Source: Spirochaetales bacterium
Lineage (GTDB): Bacteria; Spirochaetota; Spirochaetia; Sphaerochaetales; Sphaerochaetaceae
Direction of reading: 5' to 3'
Assembly (NCBI GenBank): GCA_028722305.1
Contig: JAQYHB010000037.1
Span: forward strand, 51,959-115,958
Length of the DNA stretch: 64,000 bases
The first letter of the stretch is position 1. The number at the start of each line of letters is the position of its first letter. The position numbers and the translations under genes were made by a program. The notes under the pieces were generated by a model, which ran no database searches, was not told the DNA's origin, and was given only the letters and a program-made list of their open reading frames with translations. Shown here one piece after another: positions 9,098 to 17,352 of this stretch.

Positions 9098-9126
9098 TTT
9101 GCGCTTTTCGCAAAGTTCGGTATACT
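9098..9126 (+). promoter_or_regulatory. tetR promoter with overlapping inverted repeat
   Basis: A perfect inverted repeat TTTGCG-CTTTT-CGCAAA covers 9098-9114. Its left arm coincides with a possible -35 box, 17 bases before TATACT (9121-9126), so a bound repressor would block this promoter. The regulator gene starts at 9152 and is divergent from the efflux remnant, which fits autoregulation by the TetR protein. Confidence 0.55.
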
Positions 9127-9151
9127 GGCAAGAGGCAAAGGAAACGCAACC

Positions 9152-9709
9152 ATGGAAGATACTCGCATTGCTAGGACAAGGAAAGCTCTTCAGGGAGCCT
9201 GCATGAAACTTCTTTCCAGGAAGGAACTCAACGACATCACGGTGACCGAGCTCTGCAAGACCGCCGGTGTCGACCGGAAGACCTTCTACCACCACTACAA
9301 GTCGATTGCCGATATACCCGAGGAGATTGAACGACAGGTCATCTCCGATATCCAGCAAGTCTTCAACCAGGCGACAAAACCACCGGATGTCCCATTCCTT
9401 TTCAAACAACTGTTGCAGTGCCTGGAATCGGGAATCCATTTTCCCGAAGTGCTTTTCACCAAGTCCGCTGCCGAGCAGTTCAGCCTGCACCTCGGCCTTA
9501 CCATGATCGACCTTCTCAAGGACCGGTTCCTCGCCGAGACCAAGCTTGATCCGGTCACCTTCACTGTCAGGGCCAGGTATATCACCGGCGGGGTGATTGC
9601 CGTCTACCTCGAATGGTTCCGCAGCGGCAAGACGATTCCCCGCGACGAACTCGCGGACAGGATGGGCGAACTGGTGGAACGGGAGTGCAAGCAGCTGCTG
9701 GTGCCCTGA
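9152..9709 (+). CDS. TetR/AcrR family transcriptional regulator
   Basis: I start this 185-residue protein at ATG 9152 (MEDTRIARTRKALQG), preceded by AAAGGAAAC, rather than further upstream because the TetR domain begins there and the upstream stretch holds the promoter. The helix-turn-helix is ITVTELCKTAGVDRKTFYHH at about residues 29-48, followed by a helical ligand domain. The gene is divergent from the broken TolC/MacB locus, so it was probably the repressor of that efflux operon. It now appears to be an orphan unless it controls other genes. Its 3' end overlaps the convergent ZnuB-like reading frame by 128 bases. Confidence 0.88.
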   Translation: MEDTRIARTRKALQGACMKLLSRKELNDITVTELCKTAGVDRKTFYHHYKSIADIPEEIERQVISDIQQVFNQATKPPDVPFLFKQLLQCLESGIHFPEVLFTKSAAEQFSLHLGLTMIDLLKDRFLAETKLDPVTFTVRARYITGGVIAVYLEWFRSGKTIPRDELADRMGELVERECKQLLVP

Positions 9710-10529
9710 AGGGACGCTTTCCACGGCAGGCGCCCATTCCCCAGAAGAGGAAGAACAGCAGGATGTCGGTGACGACAATGCAGGCGCCGGTGGGCACCGC
9801 GTGCAGGTAGGAAAAGACAAGCCCTATCAGGAACCCCGCCACCCCGATACCTCCTGCAAGCAGAACGGTAGTCCGGAACCGCCTTGTCACCCGCATGGCG
9901 GAAAGCGCAGGGAAGACAATCAGGCAGGAAATCAACAAGGACCCCATCATCCGCATCCCGAGCACCACGGTCACCGCCGCAAGCACGGCAAGCACCATTT
10001 CATACCGCCTTACGTTGACTCCGATCGCCCGTGCGAACTGCCCGTCAAAGGTGACCGCAAAGATCCGATGGTAGAAAAGCGCATACAGAAGCAACACCAC
10101 AAGCGCGAGGACAAGGGAAATCCACATGTCGCTTCTCTTCATAGCCAAGATGCTGCCAAAGAGATAGTTGTCGATGTCGGTATTCATTCCGCTAGTCAGC
10201 GACACCACCATCACCCCGACTGCAAGGGAACCGCTACAGACCATCGCCAGCACAGCGTCACCTTTGACCAAAGCGCTCTCCTTGACCTGTAACAGGACAA
10301 AAGCGGTCAGGACACAGACCGGGATGGCGAGCGCAAGCGGGGTGATTCCCAACGGATACGCGATGGCAAGGGCGGCAAACCCGACATGGGATAGGCCGTC
10401 CCCGATCATGGCATAGCGCTTGAGCACCAGGCTGGAACCAAGAAGCGATGCGCAGAGGGACACAAGGATGCCGACGACGAGGGCACGGACCAGAAAGGGA
10501 TACGAGAGCATTTCGCGAAGCGTGCTCAT
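9582..10529 (-). CDS. znuB: Zinc/metal ABC transporter permease (ZnuB-like)
   Basis: The 315-residue protein has eight to nine hydrophobic helices and ABC-3 permease landmarks: GSSLVLKRYAMIGDGLSHVG at about 31-50, SGMNTDIDNYLFGSILAM, and the coupling-loop region IGVNVRRYEMVLA. It forms the membrane channel for ZnuA and ZnuC, encoded just upstream; its ATG overlaps the ZnuC stop. Family members end near residue 270, after the last helix (DILLFFLFWGMG). Here a further 45 or so residues rich in Arg, Pro and Ser run antisense into the tetR coding sequence. This tail looks like read-through after loss of the original stop and is unlikely to be functional. Confidence 0.88.
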   Translation of the reverse strand: MSTLREMLSYPFLVRALVVGILVSLCASLLGSSLVLKRYAMIGDGLSHVGFAALAIAYPLGITPLALAIPVCVLTAFVLLQVKESALVKGDAVLAMVCSGSLAVGVMVVSLTSGMNTDIDNYLFGSILAMKRSDMWISLVLALVVLLLYALFYHRIFAVTFDGQFARAIGVNVRRYEMVLAVLAAVTVVLGMRMMGSLLISCLIVFPALSAMRVTRRFRTTVLLAGGIGVAGFLIGLVFSYLHAVPTGACIVVTDILLFFLFWGMGACRGKRPFRAPAAACTPVPPVRPSCPRVRRGESSCRCGTIRGRRQSPRR

Positions 10530-11233
10530 GGCTGGCCTCCTTCGAGATAGGCCCTTCCCATGGGAGAGGCCTGGTACTCCCGGGTGCTCCCGAAGAACCT
10601 TCCTGTCCGGGCGAGGTGAAGGATGTGGTCGGATTCGGCGACAGCGCTTTGGATGTCATGCGAGACCATCAGGATGGTCATGTGGCGTTCCTCATGCAAC
10701 ATGCGGATGGCTTGATACAGAGTCCTGGTGGCGATCGGGTCGAGTCCGGTCACCGGCTCGTCCAACAACAAGACCTTGCGCGCGGCGCAGAGGGCGCGGG
10801 CCAGAAGCACCCGTTGCTGCTGCCCCCCGGAGAGCTCACGATAACAATGGTCCCGAAGGAGGGCGATGCCAAGCTTCTCCATCTGCTCCTCCGCCCTCTT
10901 GCGCTGTTCCTTCGAGTACCAGATCCGCCATCCCAGGTGGTTCAGGCACCCGGACAGCACCACCTCGCCCACGCTGGCGGGAAAGTTTCGCTGCGCTTCC
11001 GTCTGCTGGGGAAGGTATCCTATCTCATCCTCCCGAAGCCCCTCTCCAAAACGGATTGTCCCGAGGGTGGGAGCCTTCAAATGCAGGAGCCCCTTGACGA
11101 GCGTGCTCTTGCCAGCCCCGTTCTCGCCCACGATGGACAGATACCAGCCGGCATCCACGTGGAACGACACGTCATCCACCACTGTCTCGCCCCCGTAGGC
11201 GAAGGAAAGGTGGTCACAGACAATCAGGCTCAT
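10526..11233 (-). CDS. znuC: Zinc/metal ABC transporter ATPase (ZnuC-like)
   Basis: This 235-residue ATPase shows Walker A GENGAGKST near residue 37, Q-loop YLPQQTEA, signature LSGGQQQR near 134, Walker B VLLLDEP and switch His in VSHDIQSAV. It matches the metal-uptake (ZnuC/MntB) subgroup of ABC proteins and powers import through the adjacent ZnuB permease. Its ATG directly abuts the ZnuA stop region and its end overlaps znuB by four bases, so the three are coupled in one operon led by the Fur-family gene. Zinc rather than manganese is inferred from the acidic/His loop in ZnuA and the Zur-like regulator. Confidence 0.92.
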   Translation of the reverse strand: MSLIVCDHLSFAYGGETVVDDVSFHVDAGWYLSIVGENGAGKSTLVKGLLHLKAPTLGTIRFGEGLREDEIGYLPQQTEAQRNFPASVGEVVLSGCLNHLGWRIWYSKEQRKRAEEQMEKLGIALLRDHCYRELSGGQQQRVLLARALCAARKVLLLDEPVTGLDPIATRTLYQAIRMLHEERHMTILMVSHDIQSAVAESDHILHLARTGRFFGSTREYQASPMGRAYLEGGQP

Positions 11234-12201
11234 CAGTTCAGCGCCTCACGCAACGCGACGACATTCCCCTCCATCAGGCTCACATAGCTTGCCCCGCTTT
11301 GGAAATCGCTGTCGCTCACATTGTGGACCGCATGCAGCAGCATCGTCCTGACCCCGGTCGACTCGGCAACCGCATCCGCCATCCGTTCATTGGACAGCTC
11401 GATGTAAAAGACGACAGGAATCCCCTCCTCCTCCACCTTTCTGGTCAGGAAGACCACCGTCTTCGCCGATGGCTGGACTTTGGTGGAGCAACCGGGGAAG
11501 GCTGCGTAATACGACAACCCGAACTCGTCGCAAAAATAGCGGAACGGGAAGCGGTCGGCGACAATAATCTCCCTGCGTTTTCCTTCGGCGACGACTTTGT
11601 GGAAATCGTCATCCACTTTCTGGATCCTGGCGATATAGGAAGCGGCATTCCGCTGGTACGCCCGGGCATGCTCCGGATCCAAGGAGGCGATCACCTCAGC
11701 GAGGTTCTCAACGATTGTCATGGCGTTGGATGGCGAGGTCCAGACATGCTCGTCCATCTCCACCTCCGCCTCATCATCGTCCTCCTCGCTTTCCATGCCT
11801 TCCGACAACTCCTCCTCGACGGTCTGGACTTGGTCCATCAGCTTGAAAAGCGCCATATGGGACAGATCCATCGAAGAGAGGATGTCGCCGACCCACTCAT
11901 CAGAATCCCCTCCGACAAAGACAAACAAGTCGCAGTTCTGAATGGTGATGATGTCACTCGGAGAAGGTTCGTAGCTGTGGCTTTCCGCTCCCGGCCTGAG
12001 CAGCATGCGCACCTCCGCTTCCTGCCCAACCACCTGGCGGGCGAAGTCATAGCAGGGAAAATTGGTACAGACGACGGAAAGTTTCCGTGGCGAGCCGGCA
12101 CGGGCTTCCGGAGAACGAGACGACTTGCCTTTCATGCACGAGGAAAGGGCAAGAGCCGACGCAAGGGCCACGCAAAGGGTGGCCAGTACAGGTTTACGCA
12201 T
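11233..12201 (-). CDS. znuA: Zinc ABC transporter substrate-binding lipoprotein (ZnuA-like)
   Basis: The 322-residue protein has a lipoprotein signal peptide with lipobox LSSC near residue 22, so it should be anchored outside the membrane. The cluster A-I fold shows in VVCTNFPCYDFARQVVGQ and the metal ligands in GAESHSYEPSP and EMDEHVWTSP, with a third site in VADRFPFRYFCDEFG where the usual His is less obvious. A very acidic insert (about residues 135-155, EEDDDEAEVEMDEH) precedes the second ligand, replacing the His-rich loop of other ZnuA proteins and probably collecting zinc. It is between the small Cys/His membrane protein and znuC in the operon. Confidence 0.9.
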   Translation of the reverse strand: MRKPVLATLCVALASALALSSCMKGKSSRSPEARAGSPRKLSVVCTNFPCYDFARQVVGQEAEVRMLLRPGAESHSYEPSPSDIITIQNCDLFVFVGGDSDEWVGDILSSMDLSHMALFKLMDQVQTVEEELSEGMESEEDDDEAEVEMDEHVWTSPSNAMTIVENLAEVIASLDPEHARAYQRNAASYIARIQKVDDDFHKVVAEGKRREIIVADRFPFRYFCDEFGLSYYAAFPGCSTKVQPSAKTVVFLTRKVEEEGIPVVFYIELSNERMADAVAESTGVRTMLLHAVHNVSDSDFQSGASYVSLMEGNVVALREALN

Positions 12202-12244
12202 AGTTGACTCCTTGTTGGTTGTGAGATGGAAAAGGCAAGGAGTC

Positions 12245-12562
12245 TCAGTTGTTCATGCGGACCTTTCTCTCACAGGGTGTCAAAAAGCCCCACATCAGTC
12301 TGGAAAGCGGCAGAAGGACAGCGGCAAGCAGCAAAGGAAACACGCAGGAACGGACAAAAGGTGACGTACCCCCGCCAACCAAACGAAGCGTCTGCCCGCA
12401 TTGCTCCATGACCAGGCAGATGGGGCAATGGTGGCCCCCACTACATGGATGGTCAGCCTCCATGGCGAGAAAGAGCATCGCCCCAAGGAGGGAAAGCAAC
12501 AAGAAGAGCAGACAGAGCCGGCCCAGGACCAGCGACCGACGCCTCAAGCCTTGGGGTTCCAC
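12245..12562 (-). CDS. Small membrane protein with a Cys/His cluster, zinc operon
   Basis: About 105 residues if started at GTG 12562; the start is uncertain because the frame is open further upstream and overlaps the end of the zur-like gene. It has a hydrophobic segment (LVLGRLCLLFLLLSLLGAML), then a short hydrophilic stretch HPCSGGHHCPICLVMEQC holding four Cys and three His, and a second hydrophobic segment (VFPLLLAAVLLPLSRLMWGF). The two helices would place the Cys/His loop on one face of the membrane. Its position between the regulator and znuA suggests a role in zinc handling, for example as a metal sensor or accessory of the transporter. I know of no characterised member. Confidence 0.7.
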   Translation of the reverse strand: MEPQGLRRRSLVLGRLCLLFLLLSLLGAMLFLAMEADHPCSGGHHCPICLVMEQCGQTLRLVGGGTSPFVRSCVFPLLLAAVLLPLSRLMWGFLTPCERKVRMNN

Positions 12563-12987
12563 CGCTTCGCCTTCTCCTCTTCTTCCTGGCATTTTTCGCA
12601 GAGGCCGTACAGGACGGTACGCTGCTTGTCCAGCCAGTAGTGGTGTTTCTCGAGCAGGTGTCTTTCCACCCGCGTCAGCTCGTCGCAACGGATGTGGATC
12701 AGGGTACCGCACTTGATGCATCTTGCGTGGAAATTCCCATCAATCCCATCCAGGAGATATTCGAAGCAGGCCGGGGTTCCGGCACCCGTCAGATACTTCG
12801 CGACGACACCCTCCTCCGTCAGTTTTTCCAACTGGCGGTAGATGGTGGTCGTCCCCACAGACAAGCCCGACCGCTTCAGCTCCTTTTCGAGCGCTGCGAC
12901 CGTATAGTGGCTTCCGGCATGCGACTTCAGCACTGCGAGAATCTCGCTTCTCTGCCTGGTCTGATACTCGGATTTTCTTGCTGCCAT
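12544..12987 (-). CDS. zur: Fur-family metalloregulator, probably Zur
   Basis: I use the internal ATG at 12987 (MAARKSEYQTRQRSEIL), which fits the usual length (147 residues) and N-terminus of Fur proteins. The winged helix includes YTVAALEKELKRSGLSVGTT followed by TIYRQLEKLTEEGVV. The metal sites are typical: HARCIKCGTLIHI and a C-terminal LCEKCQ give two CxxC pairs for the structural zinc. Zinc rather than iron is inferred because the gene leads an operon with znuA, znuC and znuB. It likely represses this operon when zinc is plentiful. Its end overlaps the start of the small Cys/His membrane protein. Confidence 0.88.
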   Translation of the reverse strand: MAARKSEYQTRQRSEILAVLKSHAGSHYTVAALEKELKRSGLSVGTTTIYRQLEKLTEEGVVAKYLTGAGTPACFEYLLDGIDGNFHARCIKCGTLIHIRCDELTRVERHLLEKHHYWLDKQRTVLYGLCEKCQEEEEKAKRWNPKA

Positions 12988-13045
12988 ACCTATCCCGCCC
13001 CCTCTGGAACCCGTATCTTGGAGGAAGGCCAAGACTTTGTCAATA

Positions 13046-13060
13046 TGGAAATGGTTTTCA
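13046..13060. promoter_or_regulatory. Candidate Fur/Zur box
   Basis: TGGAAATGGTTTTCA has the 7-1-7 layout of Fur-family sites (TGRAAAY-N-inverse), with two mismatched positions, and lies 59 bases upstream of the Zur-like start codon. Autoregulation of the zinc operon through it is inferred. Confidence 0.35.
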
Positions 13061-13062
13061 AA

Positions 13063-13298
13063 TTACAATTGACTACCTGAACTCCTCTCCCGATTGCCTG
13101 ATGGTTTGTGGTGCGTTTTTCCACCCCGCGCCTCGAAGACAAACCATCCCTGATACCCATGACTTTGCAGATAGCCGTGCCACCCCGGCCAATCGATTGC
13201 CCCTTGGGCCGAAAGCGAAGGGCAGTCATGGATACCGTCACCACAATGGGCAATAACATGGCCAACCAAAGTATGCTTTTGAGTATCCGACTATCCAC
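13063..13298 (-). pseudogene. Possible frameshifted small secreted or membrane protein
   Basis: From ATG 13298 the frame opens with a plausible membrane or signal segment (ILKSILWLAMLLPIVVTVSM, residues 5-24). After FRPKG, at a GGGG run near 13203, the protein-like reading continues in the neighbouring frame as AIDWPGWHGYLQSHGYQGWF followed by VFEARGGKTHHKP, ending at 13063. One inserted base in the G-run would join the two into about 78 residues. No family is recognised. It could be a decayed gene, a base error or chance. Confidence 0.3.
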
Positions 13299-13366
13299 GA
13301 AGCCAACAACATAGGGAAGATGTGCCTCTCTTCGACCTTCGATGCACTCATCAAAGGTTGGACGGA

Positions 13367-14071
13367 ATGAGATACCTCCTCATCGTGGTAGGCGAAAGGG
13401 CGGAAAAACGTGTCTTGGAACGTTACGGGATGGTTGTCGATGTGCAGGGCAGTATCTCGACCTATGCGGAGCTGGACGAACTGGAGCTCGCCGAGACAGA
13501 ACTCTGATCATGTCCTCATCGTACAGGCACCCAAAAAAGACCGGCTGGGAGAACTGTTGAAGCTCTATAGCCAGGAAGGCTTTGAACTCAGTTTCAGATT
13601 CGGTAAAAGAGAATCCCCTTCAACTTCATATTTCTCATTTTTGGTGTGGATCACACCTCAAACAAGGACCTAGAGGAGATATTCCGCCTACATCAGGACG
13701 AGACGGATACCGGACTGCTTTTGCTTAGTTCCCCATGCATTGAAGTGATGTCGGATCCTGGATGGAAAGAAGAACTTGCAATCGGCCATCTGCGGACATA
13801 CAAAAAGAAAAGGAACACATACATCAATGCTACGATGCATCTTGGATGCAGTGAGGAGGAATATATTGCCAATAACTTTGAGACTCTTGCCGCCTTTTTT
13901 CTTGGTCAGAACTGTCGGGACTTCCATGACGACAATGTCATGAACCATCCGGCGGAGGTGGTCGAGATGGTCAACAGATACAACGACCGCACTTCGGCAA
14001 ACGTGGTCTACCGGTATTTCACAACTGCCATCTATGTGGTGTTGGCCTGTGTCTTCAGGTTGCAGAAATAG
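13367..14071 (+). pseudogene. Frameshifted gene, TOPRIM-like hypothetical protein
   Basis: Three overlapping segments in two frames read as one protein. From ATG 13367: MRYLLIVVGERAEKRVLERY with sequence to about 13500; then, in another frame, DHVLIVQAPKKDRLGELLKL to RFGK at about 13610; then back to the first frame, FNFIFLIFGVDHTSNKDLEE to a stop at 14071. The first piece resembles a TOPRIM motif I (IVVEGxxEK, here with the Glu lost) and the last a DxD-like strand. At least two frameshifts make it non-functional as read. Similar intact proteins would be about 235 residues. Function of the family is not known to me; a nuclease-like role in defence is possible but not shown. Confidence 0.55.
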
Positions 14072-14263
14072 GTAGACAACAGTGCTATCCTGCGGGAGTT
14101 TCTTCTCGCGCGCTCCTTCGGTTGTCAAACGGAAAAAAGTACATGATCTTGTCCGAGCAATTGGCCATCCAGCCCTTGCATCTGTAATTGCAAAACCTCA
14201 GGGGGCAGAGGGCGTAGCTAGTGTTTTCATCATCCAGGAAACGTAAGGAAGAACAAAATTCCA

Positions 14264-14311
14264 TTGACAGGAACCCAAGGGGTAGTACAGTAAGATTAAC
14301 CGATTAATCTT
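14264..14311 (+). promoter_or_regulatory. Sugar ABC operon promoter with LacI-type operator
   Basis: TTGACA (14264-14269) is followed 16 bases later by TACAGT (14286-14291). Directly downstream AAGATTAACCGATTAATCTT (14292-14311) is a 20-bp near-perfect palindrome (9 of 10 pairs) with the CG centre typical of LacI-family operators. The start codon of the binding protein is at 14331. The LacI-family protein encoded last in the operon is the obvious candidate to bind here. Confidence 0.75.
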
Positions 14312-14330
14312 GTGAAATAGAGGTACTAGT

Positions 14331-15608
14331 ATGAAGAAAATGACGGCTTTGCTGTTGTCGGCTTGCGTTGCGATGGGTTCCCTCGCAGCCCAAGGAACGA
14401 AAGAGACAGCGCCTGTGGCGCCCAAGGGACCGGTGGACATCAAGATTTCCACCTGGACCAGCAACAAGGACCAGATTGCCATTCTAGACTCCTTCGTCCG
14501 GGAATTTGCCCAAAAGAAAGGTATCGAGATCCATGCCGACTTCGAGACAATCACCTTCGCGGAATACACGACCAAGCTGTCTCTGGAACTGCAAGGAAAT
14601 AGCGCCCCGGACGCATACTGGGTCCTGGAGAATACCGCTCCCGCCTTCATCGCCAGCGGTTACATGGCTGACCTGACCGATGCCTTGCAGGCGTATGACT
14701 ACTCCGACTTCTCTCAGCCGGCCATGGGCCTGTGGGTCAAGAACGGCAGAACTTACGGGGTCCCCTTCTCCACGTCTCCGTTCTTTGTCCTCTATAATGA
14801 GGACCTCTTCGCCAAGGCCGGGCAGAAAACCCCGAGTGAAATGGCTTCGGACGGCACTTGGACATGGGAAAACTTCCGTAAGACAAGCAAGGCGATCAAG
14901 GACGCTACCGGAGTCTATGGCTTCCAGACCGTCGATGGAGGTGGCTATGATGCACGCATCCTCCACAACCTGATTCCTATTGTTCGCGCCTATGGTGGTG
15001 ACGCATGGGACGACCAAGGAAACGTGAAAATCAACAGCAAAGAGAGTGTCGCAGCGATCAAGCTGTTCCATGACATGGTCTACGAGGACGGCTCTGTCGT
15101 CCCGCCGGGAGACCAGAGCGACTTCTACGCCGGTGCCGCCGCCATGACCGTCGGCCAGGTTTCCCGTGTCTCCAAGCTCGCAGACGGTTCCTTCAAATGG
15201 GGTATGGCGCCCATGCCCTCCGGTTCTGCCGGTTCTAGCGCGGTCATCGGGCAGGCTGCCATCGCGGCGAACGCCAAAGGCAAAAACGTCGGACTGGCAA
15301 AAGAGCTGGTCGCCTACATGACCAACAAGGATTGCGTCGCCCGCATTGCCGGCATCTGGCCCCCCGCACGCAAGTCCGTTTTGGAGAGTGAAGGTTTTCT
15401 GTCCAGCAACAAGCTGGTCACCCCGCAGCAGATGAAGACGGCTGTCGCGGCCTCGATCAAGAGTGGTCGCGTACTGCCTAGCCACATCAAGTATCCGCAG
15501 ATCGAGGTCGAAAGCAAGATGGTCTGGGACAAGCTCTGGAACAAGGATGCCGACGTACAGGCTATCTGCGATGAAGTGGCGAAAGTCTACACCAAATACG
15601 TGAAATGA
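14331..15608 (+). CDS. Sugar ABC transporter substrate-binding protein
   Basis: The 425-residue protein has a signal peptide (residues 1-20, ending LAAQ|GTKET, a spirochaete-like junction) and a family 1 extracellular solute-binding fold: VDIKISTWTSNKDQIAILDS, YNEDLFAKAG near residue 160, and the hinge WTWENFRKTSKAIKDATG. It should bind a mono- or oligosaccharide in the periplasm and hand it to the two permeases that follow. No ATPase gene is in the operon, so it probably shares an MsmX/UgpC-type ATPase encoded elsewhere, as is common for this class. Control is by the LacI-type operator directly upstream. The sugar is unknown; the FAD enzyme in the operon hints that it is oxidised after uptake. 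Confidence 0.9.
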   Translation: MKKMTALLLSACVAMGSLAAQGTKETAPVAPKGPVDIKISTWTSNKDQIAILDSFVREFAQKKGIEIHADFETITFAEYTTKLSLELQGNSAPDAYWVLENTAPAFIASGYMADLTDALQAYDYSDFSQPAMGLWVKNGRTYGVPFSTSPFFVLYNEDLFAKAGQKTPSEMASDGTWTWENFRKTSKAIKDATGVYGFQTVDGGGYDARILHNLIPIVRAYGGDAWDDQGNVKINSKESVAAIKLFHDMVYEDGSVVPPGDQSDFYAGAAAMTVGQVSRVSKLADGSFKWGMAPMPSGSAGSSAVIGQAAIAANAKGKNVGLAKELVAYMTNKDCVARIAGIWPPARKSVLESEGFLSSNKLVTPQQMKTAVAASIKSGRVLPSHIKYPQIEVESKMVWDKLWNKDADVQAICDEVAKVYTKYVK

Positions 15609-15625
15609 CCATCGGGAGCTGAGCC

Positions 15626-16528
15626 ATGCAACAATCATCCCTACGTTCGCAACAGCGGCTTGAGGCCGCCACCGGCTACACCTTCATCGCGCCACAGCTG
15701 ATTGGTTTCGCGCTGTTCGTGCTGGCTCCGCTCGTCATGATCTTTGTCTACTCCTTCCAGCAGAAAAACCTGCTGTTCGGAACCTCGGAGTTCGCGGGAC
15801 TCGCAAACTACAAGGAGCTTTTCAAGGACGACCTCTTCTGGAAAACGATGGGAAACACCCTCGTCTTCTCCCTAGGGGTCGTCCCCCTGAACCTTGTGCT
15901 TTCCCTTGCCATCGCCCTGTATGTGGGCGGTGGTTCCAGAGGGGTGGGATTTGTCCGTTCCATCATCTTCCTTCCAGCCATCACCAGCGGAGTGGCCTGG
16001 TCCATTGTCTGCAAGTATCTGCTGCAGGGTGGCGATACGGGACCCATCAACTGGTTCCTGCTGCATCTAGGGCTGTCCGCCCACAACTGGCTCTTCGAGA
16101 AAGGCTGGGCCATGGGAAGCGTCATCGTCAGTCGCGTGCTGAAGAACCTCGGTATGAACGTCCTGATCTTCATCGGCGCGGTGCTCAACATGCCACAGGA
16201 TGTAATCGAGGCAGGGAAAATCGATGGAGCAGGCCACGCACGGCTCTTCTGGAAGATCAAGCTTCCGCTACTGATGCCGTCGGTGCTGATGGTAATGATC
16301 GTCACGGTCATCGGCTCCATGCGGGTTTTCGACACCATCAAGCTCATGACGGACGGAGGACCGGAAGGCTCCACCATGGTCATGGTCTATTACATCTACC
16401 ATAAAGCTTTCAAAATGTTCGACACAGGATTCGCGAGCACCCTGAGCATCGTCCTGTTCCTCATCGTCCTCGTGCTGACGCTCCTGCAGTGGTCGGTCCG
16501 CAAAAAGGTATCCTACTATGAGAACTAA
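15626..16528 (+). CDS. Sugar ABC transporter permease (MalF/UgpA type)
   Basis: This 300-residue protein has six membrane helices, starting after a short cytosolic N-terminus (TFIAPQLIGFALFVLAPLVM), and the EAA loop of binding-protein-dependent permeases at about 200 (VIEAGKIDGAGHARLFWKIK), which contacts the ATPase. It pairs with the next permease, whose start overlaps its last codons, to form the channel. It lies 17 bases after the binding-protein gene. Confidence 0.92.
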   Translation: MQQSSLRSQQRLEAATGYTFIAPQLIGFALFVLAPLVMIFVYSFQQKNLLFGTSEFAGLANYKELFKDDLFWKTMGNTLVFSLGVVPLNLVLSLAIALYVGGGSRGVGFVRSIIFLPAITSGVAWSIVCKYLLQGGDTGPINWFLLHLGLSAHNWLFEKGWAMGSVIVSRVLKNLGMNVLIFIGAVLNMPQDVIEAGKIDGAGHARLFWKIKLPLLMPSVLMVMIVTVIGSMRVFDTIKLMTDGGPEGSTMVMVYYIYHKAFKMFDTGFASTLSIVLFLIVLVLTLLQWSVRKKVSYYEN

Positions 16529-17351
16529 CCATATTCTTGGCGAATCGGTCCGCCTGCTGGTCCTTGGCGCCATCGCCATCATCTTCATTTATCCCTTCTG
16601 GTGGATGGTGGTGAACTCGTTGAACAGCGCCGCGGAGATTTTCGGTAAGCCAAGACTGCTGCCTGTCAGCTGGAGGTGGACGAATTATCTGGAGATTTTC
16701 CAGGTACAGCCATTCGCACGCCATTATCTGAACACCTTGTACGTGGCAATTCTAGGAACGGCGGGCAACATCATCGTCGCATCGCTCAGTGGGTACGCCT
16801 TCGCCCGTCTCCGCTTCCCTGGCCGGAACGGACTCTTTCTCCTGCTCCTGACCGGGATGATGATGCCCATCGAAGTGGAAATCATCCCCCTTTATTTCGA
16901 AATGCAGAAGTTTCATGCGCTGGACACCCTGACTCCGCTGGTGCTGATTCCGATGTTCTGCTCGCAAGGAGCATTCAGCGCCTTCATGTTCCGTCAGTTC
17001 TTCGTCACCATGCCGGATGAACTGGAGGAAGCCGCCCGCCTTGACGGCCTGCATCCGATCGGGATATATACCAGGATCATGTTTCCGCTTTCCCAGCCCA
17101 TCGTCGCCTCGGCTGCCATCCTGACGTTCCTCTCGATTTGGAACAGCTATCTGGAACCGTTGGTCTTCCTCAGCGACATCCAGAAGTTCACGCTTCCGCT
17201 CTCGCTGGCGAATTTCAACGACAGCTACGGGCTTCCTCAGTGGCACCTGCAACTGGCAGCCACCACATTGTCAGTCATACCGATCATGGCCGTCTACAGT
17301 TTCTTCCAGGAAAAGATTTGTGACGCCATGGTCAACACAGGAATGAAATAG
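16518..17351 (+). CDS. Sugar ABC transporter permease (MalG/UgpE type)
   Basis: The 277-residue protein has six hydrophobic helices and the EAA motif at about 170 (LEEAARLDGLHPIGIYTRIM). It begins 11 bases before the end of the first permease gene, in another frame, which shows translational coupling. The C-terminus (QEKICDAMVNTGMK) is the usual end of the MalG group, with the VNTGMK-like tail that enters the membrane-facing side of the complex. It should form the heterodimeric channel with the preceding gene product. Confidence 0.92.
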   Translation: MRTNHILGESVRLLVLGAIAIIFIYPFWWMVVNSLNSAAEIFGKPRLLPVSWRWTNYLEIFQVQPFARHYLNTLYVAILGTAGNIIVASLSGYAFARLRFPGRNGLFLLLLTGMMMPIEVEIIPLYFEMQKFHALDTLTPLVLIPMFCSQGAFSAFMFRQFFVTMPDELEEAARLDGLHPIGIYTRIMFPLSQPIVASAAILTFLSIWNSYLEPLVFLSDIQKFTLPLSLANFNDSYGLPQWHLQLAATTLSVIPIMAVYSFFQEKICDAMVNTGMK

Positions 17352-17352
17352 G

